Source: G963678445 sp963678445
GTDB lineage: Bacteria; Hydrogenedentota; Hydrogenedentia; Hydrogenedentales; G963678445
NCBI GenBank assembly: GCA_963678445.1
Contig: OY782877.1
Coordinates: 1,054,001-1,118,000, forward strand
Length of the DNA stretch: 64,000 nt
Direction: 5' to 3'
This document shows, piece after piece, positions 26,726 to 36,367 of this stretch (positions are counted from its first letter, which is position 1; each line of letters begins with the position of its first letter). Position numbers and translations under genes: made by a program. The notes under the pieces are model-generated. The model searched no databases, was not told the DNA's origin, and worked only from the letters and a program-made list of their open reading frames with translations.

Positions 26726-29700
26726 TTAAAACTTGCGATATCGGGCAAAAAACTGTAGTAGCACCCCCGAAACGAGTAGCAGCAGAAAATCGCCAAACAA
26801 ATATTCCATCGCCTTTTGTGTGGTTTCCGTATTTAAACAACCACACATGGGATACGGCTGTTCCTCAGAACCCTCTTCGCCCTCTACAGCACCCTCTACT
26901 TCACCCTCGGAGATAACCTCACCTTCCACAGCGCCCTCTACTTCACCCTCGGAGATAACCTCACCTTCCACAGCGCCTTCCACTTCGCCCTCGGAGATAA
27001 CCTCACCCTCCACAGCACCTTCCTCTTCACCCTCGGGGGAAACCTCACCTTCCACAGCACCCTCTAATTCGCCCTCCGGGACAACCTCACCCTCTACAGC
27101 GCCTTCCACTTCGCCCTCGGAAACAACTTCACCTTCCTCCTCACCCTCAGGTTCCTGCATCATCTGCTTAACATCCAACGCCCAAATCTGAAAGCCATAC
27201 ACACCATCATCTGCGGTAAAGTAGATATAATCTTCAGACGACTGAAACTCCTGCGGCATCGAATTGAGAATACCCGGGCATATATCGCGTAGCAGGTGCG
27301 TACCCGATTCCGTCAGATCACTGATCCAGAGTTCCCGTCCATGCTCCGGCTCCCAAGCAGCAAACACAACGCAATGCTTTTCACCATCGGTGGCATATGT
27401 AAGGCCCGTTGGCGAAGAACTGAGCGCATTGCCCGTAATATCCTTCACCATAACCGTGCCTTCCTCCGTGCCATCACTACACCACAATTCACGACCATGA
27501 ATCCCGTCATCCGCCGTAAACACCAGCCTGTCATTCACCGCTGTCAACAATTCTGGTTTTGAGCCGGTCAAACCGACACGTATATCCTTGACCATAAAGG
27601 TCCCTTCAGCTGTACCATCGGTGCGCCAAAGCTCATAACCACTGTAAACATAAGAAGTCCTTCCTGGATTCGCAACAAAAAAGGTTACTCCATTTACTCT
27701 AATAAAATCGTGGGGAACAGAACCAGCATAGCTAGGTACAATATCTTTAACTAAGACCGTTCCTTCGCGCGTACCATCGGTCTTATAAAGCTCGCAACCG
27801 AGTTCATTATCGAGACGCGTGGAAAACAAAGCAAACTCGTCCATCGCAAACAAACCAGCATACCCCATACTGAACAAACTATCCGTTGAACTGGATAACT
27901 CCATCACCACTTCAGTACCCGCCTCTGTGCCGTTCGTAGAGCATAACACGCATTCGCCATCCAGTTTACCCACAAAAAGCAGGGTCCCCTTGAATTCAAC
28001 TGCGGCAAAGATTTTGCTGATGCCCGCCTTCACCAACACGGTGCCTTCCTCAGTGCCATCACTACGCCACAATCCAGCTCCTGTCCCGTCATCCGCAGTA
28101 AAAATGGCCATACCGCCAACCTGCCAGAATTGGTAAAATTCCTCATACTCAATCGCAATTCCGTCTTCCGAGCCGGGAAGAATATCCCTTACTAACTTCG
28201 TTCCTCTGAAAGTACCATCCGAAACAAACAGTTCATACCCTGTTTCCGGTAAATATGCCCTGAAAAAAATCTTTTCGCCTATGGTTTGCAGGTAATCCGG
28301 CCATGAAGTGCCCTCAGGGCGCAAATCCTTAACCAGATCAATATGATTTTTCAGAAGATCAACCCGGTAGAGTTCCCCATAGCTCCAGTAGAGGGTGTCA
28401 TTCAAAAAAGCGGTTCTTCTCTCATACATCCTTCGTGCGTCGCAATAGAATTGGGCTGGAAATTCTACCTCATGGGTACCCGAAAATGTCCCATCGCTGA
28501 CCCATAAGGCATCATCGGCATAGGCTTCATCCGTCGCAAGGAAAAAAAGTCTATCCTGAACCGGGGTAAAGCTAGAGGGGTACGCACTACATTCCCCTGG
28601 ACAAATATCGCGTACCGGAAAGGTACCTTCAGCCGTACCGTCACTTTTCCAAAGTTCAAAACCGGTATCGGCTTGTGCCGCACGGAAGAATATCGTATCG
28701 CCGATTGCTGTAAAAAGCGGATCGATGGGCTTTCCACCTTCTCCCCACCAACACGTCCCACGTCCTTCCGTAATGTCTTTGACCAGTTTTGTCCCCCCTG
28801 ACGTCCCATCCGAAACCCATAGCTCAACGCCATGCTCTTCGTCCCGTGCCAAAAAAAAGACCTTGTCACCGCATGCAGTAATGCATCGTATATACGGATC
28901 GTCTTCGCCCCGATAAATATCCTTGATCATAAAGGTGCCCGACGCTGTCCCGTCACTCCGCCAAAGCTCATAACCATGCTCTTCGTCATATCCAAAGAAA
29001 TAGAGAAGTCCATTGACACTTTCAATATAGCCGTACCACAGCAAATCGCTCATACTCAAACCACCGAGATTCATCTGCGTAACTTCAACGCTATTTTCCG
29101 CCACCCCATCACTCCTCCACAGACCACACATATTGTTGGAATAGCCATCCATCAAAACTAAAATATTCCCGTCCCTGTCGGCTGCGCAATAACAAGGACT
29201 AAACGAATTCCCGCGGGAACTAAACGTACGCCGCATCCCTCCTGCTGTGCCATCGCTGCACCAAATCTCCCAGTTATCCCCCCCATTATCAACTGTTAAA
29301 AAATAAAGGCTATTCCCAATGACTTTTAAAATAGGGTACGGCTTATAGTGGTAGTAATCCGCGGACGGCAGATAGCGTTCATTCGTATGAAAATCACATA
29401 GCATAGAGGTGCCCGCTTCGGTTCCATCTGATTTCCAAAGCTGGGTGCCATGCACGCCATCATTGGCCGTAAAATACAGCATATCCTTAAAAACGGTCAA
29501 ACAGCTTGGCCGCGCATCGGCATTGCCAGGGTTAATATCCTTTACAAGCGTGGCCTGAGGGGATGCTCCCTCTACACGCCATAACTCAGAACCATACCCT
29601 TCCGAGGCAAAGACAATGTATAGATCATCTTGAAACCCTATCATCTCCTGCACATCTAAATCCGCGTCACTGGGGGCCAGATCGCCAACCAATACGGTAT

Positions 29701-29932
29701 TCTCCTCGGTGCCGTCGCTACGCCATAACTCACGACCGTTGTGCCGTGTTCTCGCGGTAAAATACAGCCCCCCCCCAACCTCGGCCATGTCACTAATATC
29801 CATATTAACATGACCGGAGAAAATCTCGGATGGCGGGTCCACCATCCACAAGGGTTCCGCATCTGCTGAGAGATTGCCCATGGTTAAAGCCAGCAACAGT
29901 CCTAGAAAGCCAATCCCTGAAAAAAATCGCAT
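26726..29932 (-). CDS. Exported ELWxSDGT-repeat protein with EGE linker and Cys-TM tail
   Basis: About 1068 aa from the ATG at 29932, which has AGAGGG upstream and opens a signal peptide (MRFFSGIGFLGLLLALTMG, cleavage near SADA). The body is some 20 repeats of the ELWxSDGTxxGTxxVKDI type, each with a DxxxFxA-like strand, suggesting beta-propeller folds. Near the C-terminus a 14-residue acidic repeat (EGEVEGAVEGEVIS type, six or so units) leads to PMCGCLN, one membrane helix (FLLLLVSGVLLQFFA) and RYRKF. Cys + helix + basic end resembles C-terminal sorting tags such as MYXO-CTERM, but I do not recognise the exact tag. Probably a surface or secreted protein; ligand unknown. Flanked by hairpin repeats upstream and its own terminator downstream. 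Confidence 0.85.
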   Translation of the reverse strand: MRFFSGIGFLGLLLALTMGNLSADAEPLWMVDPPSEIFSGHVNMDISDMAEVGGGLYFTARTRHNGRELWRSDGTEENTVLVGDLAPSDADLDVQEMIGFQDDLYIVFASEGYGSELWRVEGASPQATLVKDINPGNADARPSCLTVFKDMLYFTANDGVHGTQLWKSDGTEAGTSMLCDFHTNERYLPSADYYHYKPYPILKVIGNSLYFLTVDNGGDNWEIWCSDGTAGGMRRTFSSRGNSFSPCYCAADRDGNILVLMDGYSNNMCGLWRSDGVAENSVEVTQMNLGGLSMSDLLWYGYIESVNGLLYFFGYDEEHGYELWRSDGTASGTFMIKDIYRGEDDPYIRCITACGDKVFFLARDEEHGVELWVSDGTSGGTKLVKDITEGRGTCWWGEGGKPIDPLFTAIGDTIFFRAAQADTGFELWKSDGTAEGTFPVRDICPGECSAYPSSFTPVQDRLFFLATDEAYADDALWVSDGTFSGTHEVEFPAQFYCDARRMYERRTAFLNDTLYWSYGELYRVDLLKNHIDLVKDLRPEGTSWPDYLQTIGEKIFFRAYLPETGYELFVSDGTFRGTKLVRDILPGSEDGIAIEYEEFYQFWQVGGMAIFTADDGTGAGLWRSDGTEEGTVLVKAGISKIFAAVEFKGTLLFVGKLDGECVLCSTNGTEAGTEVVMELSSSTDSLFSMGYAGLFAMDEFALFSTRLDNELGCELYKTDGTREGTVLVKDIVPSYAGSVPHDFIRVNGVTFFVANPGRTSYVYSGYELWRTDGTAEGTFMVKDIRVGLTGSKPELLTAVNDRLVFTADDGIHGRELWCSDGTEEGTVMVKDITGNALSSSPTGLTYATDGEKHCVVFAAWEPEHGRELWISDLTESGTHLLRDICPGILNSMPQEFQSSEDYIYFTADDGVYGFQIWALDVKQMMQEPEGEEEGEVVSEGEVEGAVEGEVVPEGELEGAVEGEVSPEGEEEGAVEGEVISEGEVEGAVEGEVISEGEVEGAVEGEVISEGEVEGAVEGEEGSEEQPYPMCGCLNTETTQKAMEYLFGDFLLLLVSGVLLQFFARYRKF
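26880..27150 (-). repeat. Tandem 42-bp coding repeat (EGE linker)
   Basis: TCACCCTCGG recurs at 42-bp steps (26901, 26943, 26985 and onwards), encoding the 14-residue acidic unit near the C-terminus of the ELWxSDGT protein. The two units nearest 26901-26985 are almost identical in DNA, so the array has expanded recently. Confidence 0.85.
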
Positions 29933-30005
29933 CTTTTTTAATCCCTCTGAAAGCTTCTGCTTCGTCTCCGGTAAGATCCACAGCACCCGACATTGACGCG
30001 GGTAG

Positions 30006-30127
30006 CACTAAGGCGGCCCAGCGACCGCAAGGTGGCCAGCGCACCGGCAATATTTATGCTCCTTACCATCCCTGATCACAGAAAAAATTTCACTTTTTAT
30101 GACAACCCTTCAGATGTCAGGCAGTAA
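30006..30127 (+). repeat. Intergenic hairpin repeat copy
   Basis: Starts at CACTAA (30006-30011), then GCGGCC-CAGC-GACCGC and GGTGGCCAGCGCACC (one base lost in the second stem), the block TTATGCTCCTTACCATCCCT and TTTTTATGACAA. It is the first of two same-direction copies about 250 bp apart. Confidence 0.88.
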
Positions 30128-30266
30128 CCATACACGTATACACTACCATCCCAGGCCCGCTTTTATTCTTGTATTAGAAAAAAATCGTATGAAAGAATAT
30201 CATATTACGAGTTTGTTTGCAAATAACAGGTAGTCCTCTTTTATTAAACCGTAATAAAGACCCAAA

Positions 30267-30382
30267 GCGGTCCAGCGACCGCAAGGTGGCCAGCGCCACC
30301 GGCAATATTTATGCTCCTTGCCATCCTTGACCACAGCAAAAACTTCGTTGTTTATGACAACTCTTGGGATCTAAGCCACTAA
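30267..30382 (+). repeat. Intergenic hairpin repeat, near-consensus copy
   Basis: Hairpin 1 GCGGTC-CAGC-GACCGC (30267-30282), AA, hairpin 2 GGTGGC-CAGC-GCCACC (30285-30300), block GCTCCTTGCCATCCTTGACC, then AAAAACTTCGTTGTTT and a tail ending in CACTAA (30377-30382). Best copy to use as a query. Confidence 0.92.
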
Positions 30383-30438
30383 AAACTAAAAAATCCGCTC
30401 GTAAGCAGCTTCAACATCGCTTCGCAACTGTATAGGAA

Positions 30439-30474
30439 ACGCCCCATGGCTACAGTGTGTAGCACATGGGGCGT
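30439..30474 (-). terminator. Stem-loop downstream of secDF
   Basis: ACGCCCCATG and CATGGGGCGT pair, and the inner CTACA/TGTAG extends the stem. On the minus strand only a short TTTCC follows, so it is a weak classical terminator or a 3' stabilising stem. It lies 26 bp past the secDF stop. Confidence 0.65.
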
Positions 30475-30499
30475 AATAAACGACGCTAAGTCGATTTAG

Positions 30500-33214
30500 T
30501 TAGACGCGTGCGCCTTTCGAGGCTTTGGACTTGCTTCCGCCAGTACCTTTTTTTGGGTTTTTCTTGGTGGCTGCGGTATCTGCTTTACCTGTATCGGTGG
30601 AAAGCTGGTGTTTGCCCTGCACTACCTGCCAGAGGTATACAACGGGGCTGGCGATGAAGATGGAGGAGTAGGTTCCTACCAGCACACCCAAAATCAGGGC
30701 CAGTGCGAAGTCGTTAATCGCGGAACCACCAAAGATGAACAACACAACAACCACGAACAGGGTCGTCAACGAGGTCAACAGTGTACGGCTCAGGGTACTG
30801 TTGATGGCGATGTTGAGAATGTCCAGGAATTTGTAGCCACGACCACGATAGACGCCCATGTCTTCACGAATACGGTCGAACACAACGATGGTGTCGTTCA
30901 ACGAATAACCGATAATCGTCAGCAAGGCGGCAATCACCGGCATTGTAATCTGTCGACGCAAGAGGGCAAATACACCCACGGTAATCAGCACGTCGTGAAT
31001 CAAGGCCACCACGGCGCCACAGGCAAATTTCAGCTCGAAACGAATGGTGAGGTAGACGACGATGAAGATGAGCGACCACAGCATGGCCAGCACGGCGTCT
31101 TTACGCAACTGCGCGCCAACCGCGGGTCCTACAGTCTGCTCGTCGACAATCTGCACATCCGCCGCAGCACCACTCGTAGTAAACGGCGCACAGGCTTGCT
31201 GCATACGTTCGGCTACGGAAGTCATCATGCTGGCTTCACCAGGCGTGCCGTCGGTGTCAACAGCCGGCGCGTTGATATCGCCAACACGAATCATAAACTC
31301 GTTGCTGCTGGTAAGGGATTCATCCGCACTTTCCTGTACGATGGGGCTGGTAAAGCCAGCGTCCATCAACGCGGCACGCACATCGGCTACCGGTACAGGG
31401 GTCTCGGAGGGCAGTGACAACTGGATGTTGGTACCTTCGGTAAAGTCTACACCGAAATTATCTTTGCCTCGCACGGTGAACATGCCAAGCCCTATCAGAA
31501 TGACAACGACACTAATAACCGCTGTTACCATGCGCGCACGCATGAACGGCACCTTCGTATCGGGTTTCACGATGCTCAGCATGGTCAGCTTCGAAACCGT
31601 ATGGCTACTGACCAGAAAATCCAGCAATGCGCGACTGACGACCAATGCCGCAAAGACACTGGCGCAAACACCAATACTCAGGGTAACGGCAAAGCCTTCA
31701 ATCGGCCCCGTACCAAATTGCATCAATACCACCGCTGCAATCAATGTCGTTACGTTCGCATCCAGAATCGTTACCGTTGCCCGGCTGAAACCGCTTTCCA
31801 CCGAGGATACCAGCGAATGGCCGAGTTTCAGCTCTTCGCGAATACGTTCGAAAATCAGTACGTTGGCGTCTACCGCCATACCGACGGTAAGGATCAAACC
31901 GGCAATACCGGGCAAGGTCAGGGTCATGTCGAAATATGCCATTGCCGCAATCACGGTAACCGCATTCAGGACCAAGGCAGCCAAGGCCACCAGGCCCGCC
32001 ATGTGGTAGTAGAGCAACATGAAGATGCCTACAATCACGATACCGACCACGGAGGAGCGTACACCTTTGCGGATAAGCTCACGACCCAGGGTCGGCCCAA
32101 TCACGCGGGTGAATTCTTCATGCACCGGCACAACCATTGAGCCGGAATTCAGGGCAATCGCCAGGTCACGCGCTTCCAGGGCCTCAAAGCTACCGCTAAT
32201 CTGACCTCGACCACCACCAATGCGGTCGCGAATTACTGGGGCGGAAATAACTAAACCGTCAATCACAATCGCCATCGGACGACCGATGTTTTGCTCTGTA
32301 GCATCGGCGAAACTGCTGGCGGCGGCATTATTCATGGCAAACAGAATCTGCCAATACGGCGGATTGGAATCGTCCGGAATCGCCATGGCCGATGTCAGGC
32401 CTTCACCGCGTGCAATGGGTTCTTTGTCTATCAGATACAATTCGTATTGTTGTTCTTCAAACTGCTTTGGCGCCTGGCTGAAGGCCAACATTTTTGTTTC
32501 CGGTACGATTTCCGTATTCGCATTGGCTTTTTCCAGCACCCGCTGCACCCGTGCGAAATGCTCTACCGGCACCGTAAATGGATCGCCGCGACGAACAGGT
32601 TGGTTTACAAATGGAATAAACTGTTCGGGAAATTTCTCTTTGATTTTCGAGAAGACCGGTAAGGTTTCATCTACACCCGCCACAATGTGGAAATTAAGCA
32701 GGGCCGTTTTTTTAATCAGGTTACGGGCGCGCTCGACGTCTTTTTCACCCGGCAACTGCACCTGCACCTGGTTCGTACCCAAGGCCTGGATAATCGGCTC
32801 TTTCGCCTCAAAGTCGTTTACACGGCGCTGGATTTGCTGCAACACAATCTGTTGCACCTCTTCCTCAATCTGCGCATCGGTATACTTGCGTTCCTTATAT
32901 TCCTGCAGACGCTCTTCATCCAAATCTTTGGGGTCGAAACTGACCACCATGTGGATACCACCCTGCAAGTCCAGACCCAGGTTAATCACGCGCTCGCGAT
33001 CGAACTGCGCCCAGCGTTTTGCCCCCCACATCATTTCCTGGACAGCACCCGGCTTTTGCGCTGCACGCGCATCGTCTTCTTCCTGCCACTGCTGCAGTTT
33101 CGCATCGCGCGTTTCCTGCGAACAGAGCATCCAGCCCACTGTGGGGTAAATATTGATCAAGGCAACAATAACAACCGCCCAAATCATTATGGCGCGATAG
33201 GGATGTTTTTTCAT
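30500..33214 (-). CDS. secDF: SecDF fused protein-export membrane subunit
   Basis: 904 aa, SecD and SecF in one chain. SecD part: first helix (IMIWAVVIVALINIYP), LGLDLQGGIHMVV, the large periplasmic P1 region, then helices with GMAVDANVLIFERIREEL. SecF part from about residue 550: KDNFGVDFTEGTNIQL, then GYSLNDTIVVFDRIREDM. The C-terminus is Lys-rich. It uses the proton gradient to help SecYEG pull proteins across the inner membrane. The order tgt-yajC-secDF on one strand is the common bacterial arrangement. GGAG lies 9 nt before the ATG. A hairpin repeat has been inserted between yajC and this gene. Confidence 0.97.
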   Translation of the reverse strand: MKKHPYRAIMIWAVVIVALINIYPTVGWMLCSQETRDAKLQQWQEEDDARAAQKPGAVQEMMWGAKRWAQFDRERVINLGLDLQGGIHMVVSFDPKDLDEERLQEYKERKYTDAQIEEEVQQIVLQQIQRRVNDFEAKEPIIQALGTNQVQVQLPGEKDVERARNLIKKTALLNFHIVAGVDETLPVFSKIKEKFPEQFIPFVNQPVRRGDPFTVPVEHFARVQRVLEKANANTEIVPETKMLAFSQAPKQFEEQQYELYLIDKEPIARGEGLTSAMAIPDDSNPPYWQILFAMNNAAASSFADATEQNIGRPMAIVIDGLVISAPVIRDRIGGGRGQISGSFEALEARDLAIALNSGSMVVPVHEEFTRVIGPTLGRELIRKGVRSSVVGIVIVGIFMLLYYHMAGLVALAALVLNAVTVIAAMAYFDMTLTLPGIAGLILTVGMAVDANVLIFERIREELKLGHSLVSSVESGFSRATVTILDANVTTLIAAVVLMQFGTGPIEGFAVTLSIGVCASVFAALVVSRALLDFLVSSHTVSKLTMLSIVKPDTKVPFMRARMVTAVISVVVILIGLGMFTVRGKDNFGVDFTEGTNIQLSLPSETPVPVADVRAALMDAGFTSPIVQESADESLTSSNEFMIRVGDINAPAVDTDGTPGEASMMTSVAERMQQACAPFTTSGAAADVQIVDEQTVGPAVGAQLRKDAVLAMLWSLIFIVVYLTIRFELKFACGAVVALIHDVLITVGVFALLRRQITMPVIAALLTIIGYSLNDTIVVFDRIREDMGVYRGRGYKFLDILNIAINSTLSRTLLTSLTTLFVVVVLFIFGGSAINDFALALILGVLVGTYSSIFIASPVVYLWQVVQGKHQLSTDTGKADTAATKKNPKKGTGGSKSKASKGARV

Positions 33215-33296
33215 TGGGAATCACTCCAAAAGCATACGCGTGCATTCAAGCATGCTACGCGGTACATATTTTTTAATGCCTTAAATTTAAAAAGCT

Positions 33297-33393
33297 ACCA
33301 TAAAAAGGAGCTTTTTTGATGATCACGAACGGTAAGGGCCATATTCTATTGCCGGTGGCGCTGGCCACTTGCTTGCGGTCGCTGGACCGCTAT
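33297..33393 (-). repeat. Intergenic hairpin repeat copy between yajC and secDF
   Basis: Read on the minus strand: GCGGTC-CAGC-GACCGC (33390-33375), AAGCAA, GTGGC-CAGC-GCCAC (33368-33355), then ATGGCCCTTACCG and a T/A-rich tail. The hairpins come 20 bp after the yajC stop, so they would be in the yajC-secDF transcript. Confidence 0.9.
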
Positions 33394-33410
33394 GTACCGT
33401 CTGGCGACGA

Positions 33411-33791
33411 CTACTTTTTCTTTTCTTTGCCCGCCGTTTTCTGCGCAACTGCGCTACGAACGAACTCCATCGTCACATTCTCATCCACCCGCAACACCAC
33501 CGTCTCATCTGAAACGCCCACTATACTTCCACAGATCCCCCCTGTCGTTACCACGCTGTCGCCTTTGGCCAGCGAATTGAGCATATCGCGTTGCTCCTGC
33601 TCCCGCTTTTTCTGCGGGCGGATCGTAAAGAAGTACATAACGGCGAAAAAGACGATGATCATCAGAAACATCGGGCTGCTGAAAAGCCCCCCAGGTCCGG
33701 GTTGTTGCTGTGTTGCGCCTTCTGCCGCAGGAACCGCTTCCGACACTGCCGGCACGGCTTCCTTAGTTTGGGCTAATAAGAATTTCCACAC
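33411..33791 (-). CDS. yajC: YajC, Sec translocase accessory subunit
   Basis: 126 aa from a GTG at 33791, chosen because GGAGGAA lies 7 nt upstream; the frame extends to another GTG at 33833 without such a site. An Ala/Pro/Gln-rich start, one membrane helix (FLMIIVFFAVMYFFTIRP) and QKKREQEQRDML, then the conserved GDSVVTTGGICGSIVGV. YajC associates with SecDF. Located between tgt and secDF. Confidence 0.95.
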   Translation of the reverse strand: MWKFLLAQTKEAVPAVSEAVPAAEGATQQQPGPGGLFSSPMFLMIIVFFAVMYFFTIRPQKKREQEQRDMLNSLAKGDSVVTTGGICGSIVGVSDETVVLRVDENVTMEFVRSAVAQKTAGKEKKK

Positions 33792-33887
33792 GTTTTCGTT
33801 CCTCCGAAATACATCACCACACTTGCCCCGCACGGTCCGAAACGCCGCACGCCAGCTTTACCTTTCCGCAAACACACGCGTATCTGT

Positions 33888-35012
33888 CTACGAGAAATAT
33901 TTCGCAAGAAAGGCTTTTTTGAATTCGCGAAACCGTCCCTGCTGGATGGCTGCGCGAGAATCAGCGGCCAATTGTAGCATAAAGGATAGGTTGTGTAAAG
34001 TATTCAGGCGCAAAGCGAGAATTTCTCCCGCACGATACAAATGACTTAGATATGCCCGTGTATACGTCGTACAAACCGGGCAGGTACACGACGGGTCTAA
34101 GGGGCCAAAATCGCGCGCATATTTTGCATTTTTAATATTCACCCGCCCCTGCGATGTAAACAAGGCCCCATTGCGTGCATTACGCGTGGGCATCACGCAG
34201 TCAAACATATCCACACCGCGTTCAATCGCCTCCAGCATATCCTCCGGCGCACCGACCCCCATCAAATAGCGCGGCTTGTCCACAGGAAGGCAGGGCGTGG
34301 TATACTCCACCGCCGCCACCATTTCCTCCTTGCTCTCCCCCACGCTCACGCCCCCTATCGCATAGCCCGGAAAATCGATGTCGACCAGAGCCGCGGCACA
34401 TTCCTGGCGCAAGTCTTCGTATACACTGCCTTGCACGATGCCAAACAGGGCCTGCGAGGAGGCTTCACGCGCTATCCATTGCGCTTTACACTTTGCTGCC
34501 CAATCAACCGTCATCCGCATCGACTTCCCCGCCATGTCCCGGGTTGCCGGATACGACGTGCACTCGTCGAAACACATCATGATGTCCGAACCGATACTAA
34601 TTTGCACATCGACGGCCTTCTCTGGTGTAAAAAAATGACGCGAACCATCCAGATGACTCCGAAATTCCACCCCCTCCGGTCGCACTTTGTTCAAATCCGA
34701 CAGACTAAAGACCTGAAAGCCCCCCGAATCCGTCAAGACAGGCCTGTCCCATCCCATAAAACCGTGGATTCCGCCCGCCGCCTCCAAAGTCTCGGTACCC
34801 GGTCGCAGATATAAATGATAGGCGTTGCCCAGAATAATCTGCGCGCCAATGCCACGCAGATCTTCCTGACTCAGTGCTTTTACCGAAGCCTGTGTGCCTA
34901 CGGGCATAAAAATGGGTGTCTCCAGCACCCCATGGGCCAATTTCAAACGTCCCGCGCGCGCTGCGCATCCCGGATCTTGCTGTTCCACCTCAAACGACAT
35001 TTCACATTGCAT
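33888..35012 (-). CDS. tgt: Queuine tRNA-ribosyltransferase
   Basis: 374 aa from the ATG at 35012 (GAAGGTG upstream); the frame opens earlier but 374 fits the family length. It exchanges G34 of GUN-anticodon tRNAs for preQ1 in bacteria. Seen: TDSGGFQVFSL with the catalytic Asp region, DECTSYPA, GGVSVGE, VMPTRNARNG, and the zinc site CTCPVCTTYTRAYLSHLYRA with C-x-C-x2-C and a later His. Upstream of yajC and secDF on one strand. Confidence 0.97.
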   Translation of the reverse strand: MQCEMSFEVEQQDPGCAARAGRLKLAHGVLETPIFMPVGTQASVKALSQEDLRGIGAQIILGNAYHLYLRPGTETLEAAGGIHGFMGWDRPVLTDSGGFQVFSLSDLNKVRPEGVEFRSHLDGSRHFFTPEKAVDVQISIGSDIMMCFDECTSYPATRDMAGKSMRMTVDWAAKCKAQWIAREASSQALFGIVQGSVYEDLRQECAAALVDIDFPGYAIGGVSVGESKEEMVAAVEYTTPCLPVDKPRYLMGVGAPEDMLEAIERGVDMFDCVMPTRNARNGALFTSQGRVNIKNAKYARDFGPLDPSCTCPVCTTYTRAYLSHLYRAGEILALRLNTLHNLSFMLQLAADSRAAIQQGRFREFKKAFLAKYFS

Positions 35013-35113
35013 ATTCAGCACCTTCGAATCTGAAAAATTATCCTGAGAAAATATTGAATATAGCCCACGGAGGACCGTGGGACCAAGAAGAATCAACGGG
35101 GCTCTGTAAACTG

Positions 35114-36136
35114 CTATTCACGCAGCAACACATCGCAAAAGAGGCGGCCTTTTTGGAGTAGGCGCCTAAAAGCGGAACGCTTTTGCGCCTGTGCACGTAG
35201 GGTAATGATTATTTTTCGTTGCAGGCGATACCGGTCCAGCTTGGGGGCTTCGGGCGGTTTAAGCTCGGCATCCGCTTCGAGCAGGGGTTTCCAGAGCGCT
35301 TCTTTGGGATAGCCCAGCAGGGCGAGGTCGTCGTCGGGAAGTTGTGCAATGATTTTTTCCATCAACTTCTTTTTCTTTGGATCGCTCGCCAACTCCTGTA
35401 CCCATTTTTTCACAGAGGCGGTGCTGGGACGGGTATGTTTTTGCACCCCGATGGGGTCACCGAGACCGCCTGGCGTATCTGCTTTCGATTTGGGGCGGCT
35501 ACCATAGTTGACGGCTTCTTCTTCGAAGGGAACGCCTATGTAATCGCAGATGGTGGAAAACCATTGTTCGGGTGCCTTGACCAGATCTTCGTAGCGCACA
35601 TGCAGCACGGGCACGTCGCTTTGCCGTAATGCCTGGGCAAGCGCAGGCACATATCGGTTTAAAAGGGGATTGTAGTCCTGCGCCGTCTGATAGTTACCAT
35701 CAAAAAAGGAATTGGCATAGGAGGAAAAAATAGCCATGGGATGGCGCGTGAGTATGATGTATTTCGCATCCGGAAAAACCTTCATAATGAAGGGCGTAAT
35801 CAACGCATATGCAGGCGTTTTGTCCAAACAGATCGGTTTCCCCCCTTTAGCCTGGGTAAACCGGCTGTACAAAACCTCGCAATACGCGCGGCAGGCGTCC
35901 CAATAGTCCTGCTCTTTCTGAGGAAGCTGGTCGACAAACAGTTTTTGGGATTCCGCCGCGAGAACATGGTCATAGGGAGCCTTGTCGACCTTGTCCCAAA
36001 CGCCTAGATGGGCCAGTGGGGTTAAAAGATGCGGCTCTGGCCCCCCCTGGATATGGCTGTGCGAGGAGAGCATGCGTTCCAGCATGGTAGTGCCAGAGCG
36101 AGGTGCGCCAATAATAAAAAGCATTTGTGGGGTCAC
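35114..36136 (-). CDS. Sulfotransferase family protein
   Basis: 340 aa, GTG start 6 nt after AAGGA. It opens with the 5'-phosphosulfate loop IGAPRSGTTMLERMLSSH, has the 3'-phosphate-binding region ILTRHPMAIFSSYANSFFDG, and LHVRYEDLVKAP further on; these are the PAPS-binding landmarks. It should move a sulfate from PAPS to a carbohydrate or other hydroxyl. The acceptor is unknown; the divergently placed flippase/sulfatase fusion and nucleotide-sugar genes nearby point to surface glycan. No PAPS synthesis gene is in this window. Confidence 0.88.
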   Translation of the reverse strand: MTPQMLFIIGAPRSGTTMLERMLSSHSHIQGGPEPHLLTPLAHLGVWDKVDKAPYDHVLAAESQKLFVDQLPQKEQDYWDACRAYCEVLYSRFTQAKGGKPICLDKTPAYALITPFIMKVFPDAKYIILTRHPMAIFSSYANSFFDGNYQTAQDYNPLLNRYVPALAQALRQSDVPVLHVRYEDLVKAPEQWFSTICDYIGVPFEEEAVNYGSRPKSKADTPGGLGDPIGVQKHTRPSTASVKKWVQELASDPKKKKLMEKIIAQLPDDDLALLGYPKEALWKPLLEADAELKPPEAPKLDRYRLQRKIIITLRAQAQKRSAFRRLLQKGRLFCDVLLRE

Positions 36137-36174
36137 AAAAAGTCCTTCCCTGGGTTATATCGAAAATCCTAACG

Positions 36175-36296
36175 TTAGTGACTTAAATCTGGAAAGCTGT
36201 CATAAAAAACAAAATTTTTGCTGTGGTCACGCACGTCAAGGACCATATTTTCTGGGTGTGGCCCTCGCCACCTTGCGGTCGCTGGACCGCGTTAGT
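36175..36296 (-). repeat. Intergenic hairpin repeat copy
   Basis: Read on the minus strand: ACTAA, GCGGTC-CAGC-GACCGC (36290-36275), GTGGC-GAGG-GCCAC, ATGGTCCTTGACGT, AAAAATTTTGTTTTTT, ATGACAG and a tail ending in CACTAA (36180-36175). It lies between divergent genes and so within their promoter region. Confidence 0.9.
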
Positions 36297-36367
36297 ATAG
36301 AACGGATATAAGGGCAAGCGCCAATCGGGAATCTTCTCGACAAATTTGATATGGTAAAAGGAGTCTG

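Larger units (their letters stand above)
29933..30499. other. Intergenic region with two hairpin repeats and a stem-loop
   Basis: No gene seen between the ELWxSDGT start and the secDF stop. It contains repeat copies at 30006-30127 and 30267-30382 in the same direction and the secDF terminator-like stem at 30439-30474. Confidence 0.6.

Noticed and set aside
26880..27150. Short regular DNA repeats considered as a CRISPR array
   Set aside because: Units are contiguous, 42 bp, in frame and encode EGE residues; there are no spacers and no cas genes.
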